Source of the DNA: Boothiomyces macroporosus
Lineage: Eukaryota > Chytridiomycota > Chytridiomycetes > Rhizophydiales > Terramycetaceae
Direction: 5' to 3'
Length of the DNA: 64,000 nucleotides
NCBI GenBank assembly: GCA_027604185.1
Contig: JADGKB010000031.1
Coordinates: 62,001-126,000 of the forward strand
The notes under the pieces are model-generated. The model was not told where the DNA came from. It saw only the letters and a program-made list of their open reading frames with translations, and did no database searches. Below are positions 21,497-34,600 of this stretch, piece after piece (within the stretch, counting starts at the first letter, position 1; every line of letters begins with the position of its first letter). The position numbers and the translations under genes were made by a program.

Positions 21497-21745
21497 ATGA
21501 AAAAGGAAACACTAGCCTATTTGGCCAACACTTGCATGCGAAGTCTGTGGGCTGTGCGGCGAGTGTGCTACAAGCAGAGGCCCATAATTGTTATAAATTG
21601 GAATAGCTATTATTCCTTTCAGATAATGAAGACTAACATTGCAAGACATGTATTCCTTGGAAGAGCCGCTTATAGCTATAGAGTCGATGATGTATTGATT
21701 GCTCAAAAGATATTATGCGACAGAGTTGACAAGTACAGCCATTAA
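21497..21745 (+). CDS. Small hypothetical ORF
   Basis: An 82-residue ORF beginning 'MKKETLAYLANTCMRS' with a basic central part. It matches nothing I recognise and has no signal peptide. It lies in the 493-bp space between the armadillo gene and the convergent TBC1D7 gene, and ends 24 bp before the latter. The rest of that space shows nothing else. It may be a genuine small gene or chance. Confidence 0.3.
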   Translation: MKKETLAYLANTCMRSLWAVRRVCYKQRPIIVINWNSYYSFQIMKTNIARHVFLGRAAYSYRVDDVLIAQKILCDRVDKYSH

Positions 21746-21769
21746 TCCGTTTAGAATAAAGTGTATAGA

Positions 21770-22706
21770 CTAGTTTATTGATACAAATCTTTGATCTCTT
21801 GGTAGATTTTCTAGTTCAGGGCTTTCCCATTTCTCTATCGCCAACTGCACTACTTGGTTAGAGTCGATTCGCATTTCCAGCTATGTTAATCCTTGTTTAC
21901 TTCTGTACAGGTATCATAGAATTCCTGAGGGTTTCTCGTCTGTAGTAGCCGTTTGCTTTGCGTTTTGAAGATTGCAGCAGCCGCATGGAATATGATTGAT
22001 TTGCCACCTCCAATTATAATGTCCCACAGGCTTTCTATTGACTGGTACCCGATAATACTACTAAACATTGACTGAAACCACGGTTTGGTTATTTTATCCA
22101 GATCAATATTCAAGGATATAATGTGGGATAGCAAATCTGGGGTGTCTTTCAAGAGGGATATGTTCATCGCTGGAACTGGAGGGTCCTGAGTAGTTGATAT
22201 CTTGAAACTATTTACAAACCCAACAAGGATCCAGAATGAATCCTCTTCATCAAAATCATCGTAGATGTTTAATATCGCTCCAGCCATTGAAATAATATGA
22301 CGCGGAGGATCATCTAGTGCAGAATGGGTTGAAAAAGGATCCTTTGAGATTTCAATCAATAGCATCTGGGACATTGTCTTTGCGGAAAGCTCAGATTTAA
22401 GGATCTTTGGATTGTTTGTAATCGTTGAAACTGCTTCCTTTAATAATTGGAATTGGAGTCGCCGTTCCCTTGTCGACATATCCCAAGCCCGCTTATTAGA
22501 CGGCATCACATCTGAGTCAGTCATAAACCACCTAGCAGTACTTTCCAGACTACATTCCGGTAAACATGAGGGATCCGGACCCACTTGCATATGAAGGATA
22601 GTTTCTCCTTTACCAGAATATTATCCTGCAGCGCTTGTTCAACCGACTTTTTTGATTCCACAACTTTTACTCCAAGTGACGAGTAATAAGCTTTCCTGAT
22701 ATCCAT
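21770..22706 (-). CDS. TBC1D7: TBC1D7-like protein (TSC complex subunit, TBC domain)
   Basis: Introns 22512..22531 (20) and 21881..21900 (20) are removed to give 298 residues, matching human TBC1D7 (about 293). 'AYYSSLGVKVVESKKSVE' followed by 'VYRNVVWKVLLG' is the diagnostic N-terminal block; 'IIGYQSIESLWDIIIGG' and a final helix ending in 'ELENLPRDQR' complete the TBC fold. In animals TBC1D7 stabilises the TSC1-TSC2 complex that restrains Rheb and TORC1. The catalytic Arg and Gln fingers of active Rab GAPs are not evident, as expected for this subfamily. The last exon is found only after removing the second intron. Confidence 0.8.
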
Positions 22707-22745
22707 TGTAAGGCAAAAATCAGTTTTGATTCAAAATCAAGAAAA

Positions 22746-23246
22746 ATGACATTGGCGAGTTTTTTGGATTATGGACTGCTAGGATTCAGTTCATTTTATA
22801 TGGGGCATGTACTAGACGAACCCAGACAGAGGCCGGAAATGCTGTGGTTATATTTCACCAGTCCTTCCATGCGCTCAATCCTCTATACTTCTTGGGCAAT
22901 TAGCATGACAGGAGATTGGCTATTATATGGCGGGTCAATGAAACCTTCCAAAGCATTTGTAATTGGATTATTTGCATTCACTGGATACCTCAATTTCCCT
23001 TCCAAAGAGCGAAAGGGAGACATTTCATGGAGGACATCCGCAACCACAAAGGATATGGGTCTAATAGGATCATGGTGGATTGGCGGAGGTGATGGAGACT
23101 GGTTCTGCTTTCTGGGACATAATGGGAAAGACGAAAAGACGATTTTACCCGCTGCATTGCTCGAACAAATGTCTGTGAAACGAACCAAACCAGAAGAAGA
23201 TGATGGTGTAATAGTAATGGAAGAGGTTGATGAAGAGGAAACTTGA
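22746..23246 (+). CDS. Unknown protein with hydrophobic segments
   Basis: 166 residues, intronless. The N-terminal 90 residues hold two or three hydrophobic stretches ('YGLLGFSSFYMGHVL', 'AFVIGLFAFTGYL'), then a Gly/Trp-rich stretch ('GSWWIGGGDGDWFCFLG') and a strongly acidic tail. I do not recognise a family. The start ATG lies 39 bp from the divergent TBC1D7 start and the stop 34 bp from the convergent CFAP58 stop, so the gene fits tightly between two solid genes, which supports it being real. Confidence 0.6.
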   Translation: MTLASFLDYGLLGFSSFYMGHVLDEPRQRPEMLWLYFTSPSMRSILYTSWAISMTGDWLLYGGSMKPSKAFVIGLFAFTGYLNFPSKERKGDISWRTSATTKDMGLIGSWWIGGGDGDWFCFLGHNGKDEKTILPAALLEQMSVKRTKPEEDDGVIVMEEVDEEET

Positions 23247-23280
23247 TTTTGTGGAATAAATGCTATTAAAACACTCTTTA

Positions 23281-26200
23281 TTAATTTTCTGCGTCTGTAG
23301 GGTTAGCTAAATCCGCCCTAGATCCCAAACCACTCACTGGTGCTGCTTGTATAGGTCCTGTGCTTCCACCAGATTCAGTATACAATGTTGGAGCAGCAAC
23401 ATCAATTTGCGATTTGGATGTTACTTCAATTACTGTGGGTGCAACAGGAGCATCAGTTTCCTCTACTATCTGAACCGGTTCTGATTCCACTGCTGGAACC
23501 TCAACAACTTCTTTTGGAGGTTCATGAATTGATTTTCGGACATCATCTGTGTTGGATACAGCTTCTGAAATAGGAATATCTACAATTGGACGATCATCTA
23601 GGCTAATTTCGTGATCTGGTACAGGTGGGTTTGAAATTCGTTTGGTATCAAGTAGGTCAGATTCCGGGGTTTTTGGTTTTTGAATAACATGATGGCCAGT
23701 TGACATGTTGAAACCGCCTCCAGAAAATCGCGGACCAGAGACCAAATTCGATTTAATAGACTTGCCGGTATTTGCACGACTTGTTTAATAAAACGTACCT
23801 TTGTGCTTTGTTTGGTAATCCTGGTAACTCATTGTGCATTCCAAATGGCGTTCCGCGATCATCAAACATTGGATATAAATCTGGCTCTTTGATTGTAGAA
23901 ACTTGGATTCGTTTTTCATTCTGCCTCTTTTTGCGCAGTTGAAAGTATTTGCTTTTCAACTCTTGCATTTCTCTATTCAGTTTTTCGATTTCATACTTGT
24001 ATTCATTGACTTGAGAATGGTACATGTTGAGCTCTGATGCTAAAGCCTACAATTAAAAGCTCTTACTTTAGATTCTCTAACTTTTGATTTAACGGCAGCT
24101 CGAACTACTTGGAGCTCTTCCATTATTTCAGGGCCGGGTTGTCTTTGAAGTACTTTTTTAACATCTGCATAGAGCTTCTCTTTCTGCTGAATAATCAATT
24201 CTTTTTCCACTACTTCTTCAGTTTTGGAAATCAGGCGTTTCTGTAATGTCTGTATTTTTGAAATCAATTCATAAGTTGATGGATCAGAACCGGCTAACTT
24301 ACGCCAACGATGTATATTCATTGGTGATTCCAACTCTTCTGCACATTAGAAACAATCACCTTCCAACACTTTAACTCTTGTTCTTTCTCGTAAGATGTCC
24401 CTTTGTAGTTTAAATATTTCGTTTCTCAAACTATCTACATTTTGCGTTTCTGTTTGTAATATTGCCTTTTCTCTGCGCAACTTTTTAATTTCCAATCTTA
24501 ATACACGGATGTCTTCAAGTCTTTCTCTGTACTGGATTTCTCCCTTGTTTAGAGTTGAAGTTTGGATTTTGATTTTCTCATAGAGTAGACTGAGTTCGTC
24601 ATTTCTTCGAATTAACTGGGTGCCAAGAATATCCTAATTTAAAAAGAATGTACTCTTTCCTGGACTACACAGTCATACTCTTTCTTTTGACGGATCCTCT
24701 CTAAATCGGCTTCACTTATTATATGGCGGAGTTTGTTTTCTTCGCACTGTTGATTTTGAATCATCTGGTGTGATTCATCATGCTGCTGCTGTAACTTTGC
24801 AATCTGTAAAAGCAGCGCTTCCTTTTCTTTTTCGAGTTTAGAATGCTCAAAGTGTTCCTTTACCAAAACTATGTCAGGGAAATTTACCAGTTTCACGGGA
24901 GGCGATTTCTTCCTTTAATTGCTCCACTTGGTGATTCATGATTTTCAATTTTCTCTTCATTTCCATTATTTCATCTTGGCTTTCGAGGAGATTTTTAGAA
25001 TATACATTTCTATCAGTTCGTACATTTTCGTATAAGGCCTGTTGCTCTTTAAGTTTCTTTTCAAATTCAGCAATTTTCTTTTTGGAATCAAAGATAATCA
25101 CATCCTTCATTTTGATTTCTTCATCTTTGGCATTGGCCTCTTGGTTCATCATTGAAACTTGGTTAACGTGGTCATCTCGTTCTCTTTCAAGAGTGTAGAT
25201 AAGCTAACGATTAATCAAGAGTACTTTTCTCATTTTTTGAGCTTCATCTTTGTAAGCCTGAATTTCTTGCTCTAAATTGCGTTTGGTTTGTTCTGAAAGT
25301 TTCAAAATATTGTATTGCTTGAGAGAAGCTGTTGTTGATTTTACAAAATTCTTTTGCGAAATGTCCCGTTCTCTCGTTAAAACGTCAACGTTCTTTGTCG
25401 CGGTTTCCAGTTCTTTCTTTGTGCTTTCAACGTCATGTCTAAGATGGGAATTAACGCTCTACTATTAAATGCTTTGGTACTCTCAAAGTGTCTCGTTCGA
25501 GCTCAATGCCAGTCTTTGTTTCGTCAATTACTTTGAATTTTTTCATTAATTGCTGCTTGGCTTTGGAAATTGTCTTGTTTATTTCCCTTAACCTTGCAAT
25601 CTCTTCTTCCCAAGCTTTCATCTTTCTTGCTTGTTCATGAGTTTTATTCAACAAGTTCTGATTCGTAACTGCTTGCTCATCCAAGTCTTGCTGGAACCGG
25701 ACTTGTATAGACTGTAAATGGTCTCGTTCATGTTCCAACTTTTCCGCTCGAACTTTTTCATTTTGGAGAAGCAATTCAGTCTTCATTAAGCTTTCCTTGA
25801 GTCCTTTAATTTCTTCATTTTTGACTTTAAGCTCTGCTTCTCTTTTTTCATTTACATCGGTAGAGTATCTCAACTCTTTTTCAGTCTTTTCCCTTTCCCT
25901 GATTTCACGATCGTGTTCAGACTTTTTGGCAGCCAAGTAATCCTTTAGCGACAGCATTTCCTCGTCTTTATACTCTCGTTCCTTGTGAAGTTGCTCAATC
26001 TTTACTTGCGAATCATCCAAGTCCACTTTCAGGGATTTAATCTCGTTTGCAGAATTGACGAGCTCTGCCTCCAACTCCTGTTTAGACTTTATTAGTAACT
26101 TTTTACTTTCAAGAGTTTTTTAATCGTCTCTTCTTGTTCCAATTGTATTGAGAGTAGTTTATTTTTACCCAGATTCACAGAATCCGGAGATGGTCCAGCA

Positions 26201-26853
26201 ACAGTCGCGGCTGCATCCCCTGAAGCATACTTTAAAGCAGCAAGCTCATTTTTCAGTCCAGAAATCACTTCTTTGGACTTTAGTTCCTTTTCTGTGTTTG
26301 CTTCTACTACTTTCCATGCTTTCTTCAATTCTTTTCTCATCGAACTAATCATTTGTCGATCCGATTGAACCGTTTTTAGTACAGTCTTCATTTTGGTATG
26401 GTTATCGACCAAATCCTGTGATAATTTTGCGGCTATTTGCGCAACAGACTTGGTTTGACGTTTGGAATCAACCAACAAACTATTAAATTTTTCGTAGTCA
26501 AGACCAAGCTTTTGTATTAATGCTGCCACTTCTTCAGTTGAATTTGACGCTACTTGCTTCAACGTATTTTGAATCTCGTCAAAAACTGCTGTGGCAGCTG
26601 AGCCGTTATCTGCTTCTATAGCTTGCAGAATTTCATTTAGCCCGTTTGTAGATTCCGCAATTTGTTGATCTCCAGTATCAGAAATATCCTCTTCTTCTTC
26701 CTCATCTGAATCAGCCTCCTTATCTTCTACATCTTCTTCCTCCGCGTTTTCTAGTTCTTTATCATTTTCTTGTATGATTTCCTCATGTTCCTGATCACTG
26801 TCAGCTTCGCTTCCAGAAAAATCTTGGTTAGTAACCTCTTCTTCTGATTCCAT
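23281..26853 (-). CDS. CFAP58: CFAP58 (CCDC147), axonemal coiled-coil protein
   Basis: Eight introns are removed: 26087..26106, 25459..25480, 25204..25224, 24869..24887, 24634..24653, 24339..24359, 24047..24066 and 23780..23798 (19-22 nt each), giving 1,136 residues of nearly continuous coiled coil. The diagnostic block 'IHRWRKLAGSDPSTYELI', 'KTEEVVEKELIIQQKEKLY', 'LQRQPGPEIMEEL', 'NMYHSQVNEYKYEIEKLN' and 'PRFSGGGFN' is that of CFAP58. It is needed for motile cilia and sperm flagella assembly in animals. An acidic N-terminal extension and a 140-residue C-terminal tail make it longer than the human protein (872). Its presence shows the organism builds flagella. Confidence 0.92.
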
Positions 26854-26938
26854 TTTGAAAAAGGAGGTGTAATTTCAATTCAAACTTTGCCATGACATCA
26901 TCGCGTATTTCACTAAAAAGATCAATCTATAATGTTTA

Positions 26939-28435
26939 TTAATATGATATATCATTAGAAATCAAAAGCTCTTGCAGTCTCCCTATTTCAATCTTGGCTT
27001 CATTGAATTTTCCAATAATGTCATAGTCTGTGGTATTAGTAGGGGTTCCAGTTAACGCGTTGGTGATGAATAGTTTCTTCATTTCTGTATTCAAAGCAAG
27101 CTGAAAATCTAACCGGTCAGCCTTGGCCGATAATTTTAGTTTCAGTTGGGTAAAGAGCTGGTTTAAATTATCCATTTCTTTTATAATCTTTTGAACTTGC
27201 AAGTCATCCTTGTTGGGTAATTCATCCAACGCTGATAAAATTTGATCAATTAACGTTGCTTCATCAGTAAACTCCAGTGACGCCGCTTTGATCATTGATA
27301 GTCGACTTTCCTTTTGAGATTCCTGTTTGTCTAAAGCTTGAATAATCTTTTTATGCTGCATTTCAATAACCTGGTGTGCTTCTTCCAAGTCAGCTTTAAA
27401 TTTGAACCACTCCTTTAGTATCACGTCCAGCGCTGAGAGTAGTTTTCCAAATGCAGTATCGCTATCCTCTTCTTTGATATTAAACATGGAGTACATAACT
27501 TGAAGTTTTTTGAATTGATCCTGGTAAGAATGTAAGACAGCAGTTTTAGCCTGTTCCTTAGCATCAGCAGCAAGCGCTAGATTGGCGTGTGCTGATGCTT
27601 CCATATTATCGACATTAAAAGGTAAAATCGCTCTTTCTATTCGTGATAGAGCCAGTTCCTGCTCTAATCTTTCAATTTTGCTTCGCAATATAGTTTCCTG
27701 ATGGTCAGAGATTTTCTTTATATCCAGGATCTCCGCTAAGTGCTTGTTTTGCAGTTGATTAATTGTGTGCTTTAGCTGGGAAATTTCTTCAGTATTCAAT
27801 TTCAAGCAATTAACCAAGGTCTCTTTTTCCATATCAGACACTGTTTCAATTCTTGTAGGCGATTCATCTTTTGCGGTTCGCGCTGGATCCACCACTCCTC
27901 CTAGGGTCATCTGAATATGCTGATTTGGCTGCGTCGTAGTTTCCTCTTGTTCTTCACTGAAATCCTCCTGATCCTCTTCCACCACTTCTTGTACTACATC
28001 TCTTATATTCTGGTATACTTCGTGCGCCACCACTTTAACAGTATCGATGATAGTTGGAGATTGTTGAGGGGGACGATGTGATTTCAATTGCTCTTCTTTA
28101 ATTTCGACAAGCTTTTCCAACTCTGCTATTCGATTTTGGGCTTCTTGCAATTCATTGTCCTTAAAACTCAACATCATCTCTAAAACAACAGTTCGCTCTT
28201 CGCTAGCACCATTTGTCGTATTTAGACCGGAAGAATTTGGCATTTCCATGGGCAGTTCTGTTTTTTGCTCAAATCCATTCGTACTTACGGTTCCAGTATC
28301 GCTTTCAATTGAAATATTTTCCGCACACTCTGATGTATGATATCTTTGGGTCTCGGCAACTGATTTTTTGTTTTTGGATTGTTTGAACTCCTCCAATTTC
28401 TTCTTTGCTAATATGAGCTTTTCGCTCTTGTTCAT
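26939..28435 (-). CDS. Coiled-coil protein, golgin (GM130)-like N-terminus
   Basis: 498 residues, intronless, with heptad-rich segments over residues 70-130, 220-270 and 300-490. The N-terminal 'KLILAKKKLEEFKQSK' resembles the start of GM130/GOLGA2-type golgins, which bind p115 at the cis-Golgi. No GRIP or ARL-binding C-terminus is seen. The start is the ATG at 28435, preceded by a good CACCAAA context; a further in-frame ATG at 28474 is less likely. It is on the same strand as CFAP58 and ends 85 bp upstream of it, so an axonemal coiled-coil role is an alternative. Confidence 0.5.
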   Translation of the reverse strand: MNKSEKLILAKKKLEEFKQSKNKKSVAETQRYHTSECAENISIESDTGTVSTNGFEQKTELPMEMPNSSGLNTTNGASEERTVVLEMMLSFKDNELQEAQNRIAELEKLVEIKEEQLKSHRPPQQSPTIIDTVKVVAHEVYQNIRDVVQEVVEEDQEDFSEEQEETTTQPNQHIQMTLGGVVDPARTAKDESPTRIETVSDMEKETLVNCLKLNTEEISQLKHTINQLQNKHLAEILDIKKISDHQETILRSKIERLEQELALSRIERAILPFNVDNMEASAHANLALAADAKEQAKTAVLHSYQDQFKKLQVMYSMFNIKEEDSDTAFGKLLSALDVILKEWFKFKADLEEAHQVIEMQHKKIIQALDKQESQKESRLSMIKAASLEFTDEATLIDQILSALDELPNKDDLQVQKIIKEMDNLNQLFTQLKLKLSAKADRLDFQLALNTEMKKLFITNALTGTPTNTTDYDIIGKFNEAKIEIGRLQELLISNDISY

Positions 28436-28697
28436 TTTGGTGACAAAAAAACAAACACTTGCAAACACTCTCATATGCTAGAAATAAATGTGCTTAATTC
28501 ATAGCTGGCACCGGTGGGAATTATGTGAGAATTTCTCGCGAATATTGAGGATTCCAACAGATGGATATACCACCTGGCAGAATGATGAGCAAACCTTGCA
28601 GCCATGATTAAACAGCTTTTCTAATAAATGCTGTTTTGATGCTGGCAGGTCTGTCATTTGAAAGATGATGTAATCCAAAAAAGTACTCTGATTAAAA

Positions 28698-31600
28698 ATG
28701 TCAAGCGATAGTCTAGGTAAAATAGACATATCCCCCGTTGCATCCATTAGTAATATTGACGACTTGGAAATAAATGTAGATTCGATCGATAGCACGCAAG
28801 AATCTCCAATTAGACAAAAATCGATGGACATTATATCCATTAATTCAATGGATCTTGAAATAAAAGCTCTTAAAAATAGTCATCATAACAATGTCAATGC
28901 TAGCACGATGTCGATATACGCTAGATCTGAAGTACCGGACAAAGGTATAGAATCGAGAAAAGTCTCAGAGTTCGCACCTGTCAATGAAGAATATGAAGAT
29001 AAAAAAGCTGAAAAACAGCTGGCGGAACAAAGCGAAGAAGGAAAGTCTCAAATTCATACCAAAGGCAATTCAGACACCCTGCAAGAGTCCGCAAATGAAA
29101 GTAGTTTGGAAGGTGCTAATAGTAAAAGCACCCTAGATATTTCAACACGCCAAGCAAACTATGCAGTTTCAAGGAGTAAGAGCAACCTGGAACTTTCGTC
29201 CAGTAAACCCAAATTAGCACCTACTGGAAGCAAATCTAACCTAGTTTCACCAGGGAGTAAAGCTGAACTAGCGTTCACAGGTAGTAAAGCGAATTTGGCG
29301 TCCACGGGAAGTAAAGTGAATTTATCGTCTACGGGGAGTAAAGTGAATCTAGTGTCCGCAGGTAGCAAGCCTAATCTAGCGGCTAGCAAACCAAACCTAG
29401 CAACCTCAGGAAGCAAACCAAACCTAGCAACCTCAGGAAGCAAACCAAACCTAGCAACCTCAGGAAGCAAACAAAATTTAGCAACCTCAGGAAGCAAACC
29501 AAACCTAGCAACCTCAGGAAGCAAGCATAATCTAGCGGCTAGCAAACAAAACTTAACCTCCACAGGAAGCAAACCCAATCTAGCTGCTAGCAAAACAAAT
29601 CTTGCAAATTCAACAGGCAAATCGCTACCATCATCAGCAAGCCCATTGAATGATGAAAGTCAGACTCCAGCGTCACATTTAGACTTATATAGTTCTGCCG
29701 TAACTGCAATGCCACAAAGTCCCACCCTTCAGCAGTATTATTTTCATAATTTTAGGGATACCAATAATAGGGATTCTCAGCAGCAAGTTATCATCACCGA
29801 ATCTCCTTCGGAGAATGTTCTTTTTGAAAAATCAGTAACGAATTCTCCACCGCAAATCAAGCTAATGGAGGCATCTACATTGAGCTTAAATCACATATTA
29901 CAACAGGAAAACCAAACTGATGAGCTGCCCTTTGAAGCAGGAAACATATTGATTGCAATCACCGATTATCATGCTCAAGATTTGGATGAATTGGGTCTAA
30001 AATTTGGCGATGTTATAGAACTTGATATAACCCCAAAGGAAGATGAGTTATATTGGCTGAAAGGAACTATTCAGTCAAATGATATTAGAAATGGCCAGCA
30101 AGGTTTCTTTCCAAAAGCAGCAGTCGAGCATTATGACCCAAATAAAACCTATGAACCACCAGAACCAAAAAATGAATCCCCTGCAGATGATATCGGGCTT
30201 GTAGAACCAGTTCCAAGAGGAACTACAGTGGTGGCATTGTATGATTACGAACAAACAAAACAGGATGAGCTAACATTTACTACAGGAACTTCAATCATAG
30301 TTATGGAGTGTCCTGAAGGCGGTTGGTGGAAAGGAGTTACAGGTATGGAGGAAAAGAAGCCGGTAACTGGTTGGTTTCCGGCAAATTTGGTAAAAGTTAA
30401 AGAAAAGAATTCTGCAATTACCAGCCATGAACGACCAAAGTCGGCAGAGCCTCCAAAATCAGCAACATTGGAGTTGCCCAATCAAGATAATCGAAAAGTG
30501 TCATGGTTTAGAAGACTTCGATCCAGCAATGACTCTGGACCAGAAGAACATACCAATATCCGTCGAAATAGATCAACTTCAGCTCCTCCAAACAAGAATG
30601 AGATTATTTACTCTGATGAGCAGTTGAATGGGTCAAAAGAATCTTCAGAAATGTTTCCGCCCAGTGTACCACAAACTCCAACACATTCATCTACGCCTTC
30701 CCATACACAAGAGGATTTTATCAGACGTAGAACAGAAAGCATAGTTCGATCTCCACAAACAAATTCCACTGCTTATGAGATTAAGCCAATTGGAGACGAT
30801 GAAACATTTTTATCGTCTGGAGGTAGAAATTCTAGGACTTCAATAATGATTGCCAAGGGGGAAGAAGGTAGTATTGTTTCCCGTTCCCGAGCCGAATCCT
30901 CCAATAGAGGCACCATATTTATTGCTGGACAATTGTCACCAGCAGAGATATTTCAAGGTGCAATTGATCAAAAAGTGCAAGATCTGATCCCTCCTAGCGT
31001 GTATAAATTCCTGTCAGACAAGGAAAAACAACGACTCTCGGTGGTATGGGAGCTGATTCAAACCGAAAGAGACTATGTCAGAGATTTGGCAATTATTGTA
31101 GAGGTAATGATTCAACTAATTATAGATGTTTATGAAACCTATGCAAAACCTACCGAGTATGCTCCCTAAAAATATGCAAATGTTGTTTGCAAACGTGGAG
31201 CAAATTCTATCTGTTAATTCAGATTTCTTATATTTGCTGACACAGATTGAAGATATCAGGAATATCAATGCATACGCTGAAGTTTTCCTTACCATGGGGG
31301 AGAGGTTTATGTGTTATATTCCATATTGTAGCAATCAGCAAGCAACCTCTGCAAAGTTCATAAAGTCTCTTCTTTCCAAAGGCGAAATCAAGTCTTTTCT
31401 GGAGGAAGTATATCGCAATCCTATGATTAGACAATTGGATTTACCCGGATTCTTGTTGAAACCAATACAAAGAATATGCAAATACCCTTTATTGATCAGA
31501 GTAATCGCTGCTAACTGTAGGAAATGATTAAAAATACTCCTCCAGACCATTCAGACTTGATTTCAATCAATAAGGCAATGGAGAGAATGCAAAACTGCGT

Positions 31601-34600
31601 CGCGACAATAAATGAATGCGCACGTAAATTAAATGGAATGAAGCCAATGTTAGAAGTCCAAAATAGATTTTCAGAGAAAATTAATATTGTAAGCTCAAAC
31701 CGATTCCTTGTTCGTGAAGATACAATTCAAGTTATGTTTAGTGACAGTAAGAAAACCAGAAAAATGTTCATGTTTAACGATATGCTAATTCTGGCTCGTA
31801 AAGATTGGAGAGATAAACATCATGTAATTGAAAAAACTGCATTAAAGGATATCAGAGTATCTGATATTTCTGAAACATCTGGTGGTCAAGGTAAGCCCTG
31901 TTGATATTAGGAGTGGGCAGTACTTTGCTGCTCGAAATCGAAATCTTGGCTACTAGTGAATACGATCAGCCAAATCGATATATTATTGCACTTGCCTCAA
32001 TCCAAGAAAAACAGACCTGGTTGGATGCTTACAAGAGTTTGGTACGATATATCGTAAAGTCAAAGAACATAAACGATATCACGATGACTTCATCCAGTGC
32101 AGATGCTGCTGGAGAAGATGATGACAATGAAAGAGTCCTTCATCATCGGGAATCATTTATGGAAGACGATTCAACCAGGGCAAAGAAATTCGATTCTTCA
32201 CAATATGATTCTCAAATTGCCGAATTGAATGCAAAAGTTGAAGCACTTGAAAAGATGATTGCAGATAAAGATGGAAAAATTAAAGAATGGGAGACTAGAG
32301 TTGTAAAATTCGAGGAAGATGGAAAAGCCGAAGTTGAGAAATTAAAGAACGCAATTTCATCAAAGGATGAGGAACTGAAAGCCTCAACATTATTAAATGG
32401 ACAATTGACGACGCAGGTCGAGTCTTTCAAAATGCAAACACAACAATTACAGACTCGGCTTGAAGCCAGTGAACAAGAGCAAGAAAACTTATCAAAAAGT
32501 AAAGCTGCAAGTGCACAGGAATATGTTAAAGAGATTCAATATCTAACGAAATTGCTTAAAGATCAGGAGGAGTTGACAGAAAAGCAAATTTTACAAACTA
32601 AACGACAAGAAGAAATTACTCTGCGACAAGAGGAGGAAACTGTTTTGAAACAACGCACAATCATTGAATTGAACGGCAAATTAAATGATCTATATGATTC
32701 AATGGACGAAAAAGAAAAAGCATTCAAGAAGGCAGATGAGAAATCAAAAGCCACTATAAAGCAGCTACAAGCAGATCTACAAGATGTCACAGAAAACCTG
32801 ACGAAAAAACAAAATGCACTTGAGCTTGTCATTGAAGCGGTAGATATGGCGGTCGCACAATTAGCCCCAATGAAGAGAAATATGTCTAGTTTCGGCCTTG
32901 TAAAGCGTGGTGTATTGTCACCGTCGATTAGCAAAGTACGAACAGAGTACAGAAAGGCCTCTATTGTAAATGATGAGTTTGGTTCCCTTCAGTCATTGAT
33001 TGATGAATTAAACAGAACAGTGCAAAGCTCATTGCAACTTAGAGACGAGAATTTGCAGCTCATTGAGGATCAAAGCAATAACATTAGCCAATTATCTGAA
33101 CAAGTGAATGCTCTGAAAGGAAAGTTGATGGAAAAGGAAAGCAATATCAATGATACTTCTCACCAATCTACTATGCTTCAAAAGAAAATTGCAGAGCTTG
33201 AGCAGTTGCTGAATGACAGTAGATCTCAGATAGCATCATTAAAGAAGATTCAAAGTGATCTTGAAAATTTGACGGAGGAGCAAAAGGTGCAAAACAGAAA
33301 AACTATAACTGAAAATGAATTAGTGGTTATCGAATTGAAATCGCAACTTAAATTAGAATCTGACAATACAAAGGCCTTGTCGCAAAAGTTGAAATTACTC
33401 GAAACTGATTTGAGCTCAAAGGATGTACAAATTAAAGATCAGTCGGCTGTAATTCAATCGCAAGCGTTCAAGATCCAAAATATGTCTGGTGATGTCAATG
33501 AAAAAGATACCAACTTGAAGCAAATAAGTGATAGAGCTTCTAGTCTGCAACATTTGGTGGATGAAATACAAAATGTTGTTCACATTGCACAAACAGATTC
33601 AATGGTTACTTTCCCACACCATGGCGGGCTATTGATGCAAATCAAAGCTTTTATTGAATCAGCAAATACTACAGTTGCAGATCTTCAAAAGAAATGTGGA
33701 GAGCTAGAACATGGTTTAAACAATCTCAAAACTTTGGGAGCTCAAAAACAAGAAGATTTTGCCAAACTAGAGCTACAGCTCCAAACCAAAACTTCAGAGC
33801 TAACTGAGCTGACTATCCAGTTTAGCAAAACCAAAGAAAAGCTGGCTCAATGTAAAACCGAATTATCCGACGCCAAAGAAGAAATAGAGTCCATGAAAAT
33901 GCTTCTTAGCCAACAAAAACAGAATTTGGAACAGGCTAGAGGAACAATTGAACATATGAAAATCACTGCTTCTTCAACCGATAGGCAACAAAAGCAAACT
34001 CAGGCAGCTTTGGAAGAGGCTAGAAAAGAGTGCATCGCCGCACACGATCGAATTAAGCAGCAGCAAGCAATATTACAAAAAAATAGTGAATCTATTTCCG
34101 AATTAGAAAGGAAATTCGAGGAGCAGCTTGCTGATATTCATGAAAAAGATACATATGCTGAAAATTTGAGTCGGAAAATCAAAGAGAAGGAATCTGAAAT
34201 TGAAGAGCTCCGGTCTACTGTGTCATTACTTCAGAATAAGCTCAGCAATCGAGAAATCAACATTAAAGAATTGGAAAATAAGTTGGCACAGATTCAGAAA
34301 GACTTTGTAATAATAGACTAATGTTAGGAAGAAAAATCTCTCGAACAAGGAAAAGTAATCAAGCAACTCAAGATTGAAGTAAACGATTTGCAAGAGCTTC
34401 ACAACTCTTACAAGCAGCAGTCAGGCGTGGATAAAGAGAGATTCAAATATGACTTTGAAAGAGATGTAACCAACTTGAAAGCAAAGATCTCTGATACTGA
34501 AACACTTTTGTCTTCTGCTCATCAGAAAATCCAACAAAAAGAGTACAAATGTAACGAATTGGAGCAAGCTGTCAAAGATCTGAAATTTAAACTGTCCGAG

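Noticed and set aside
29159..29620. Leucine-rich ORF on the minus strand
   Set aside because: It is the antisense of the GSKxNL repeat array; its regularity comes from the 27-bp repeat.
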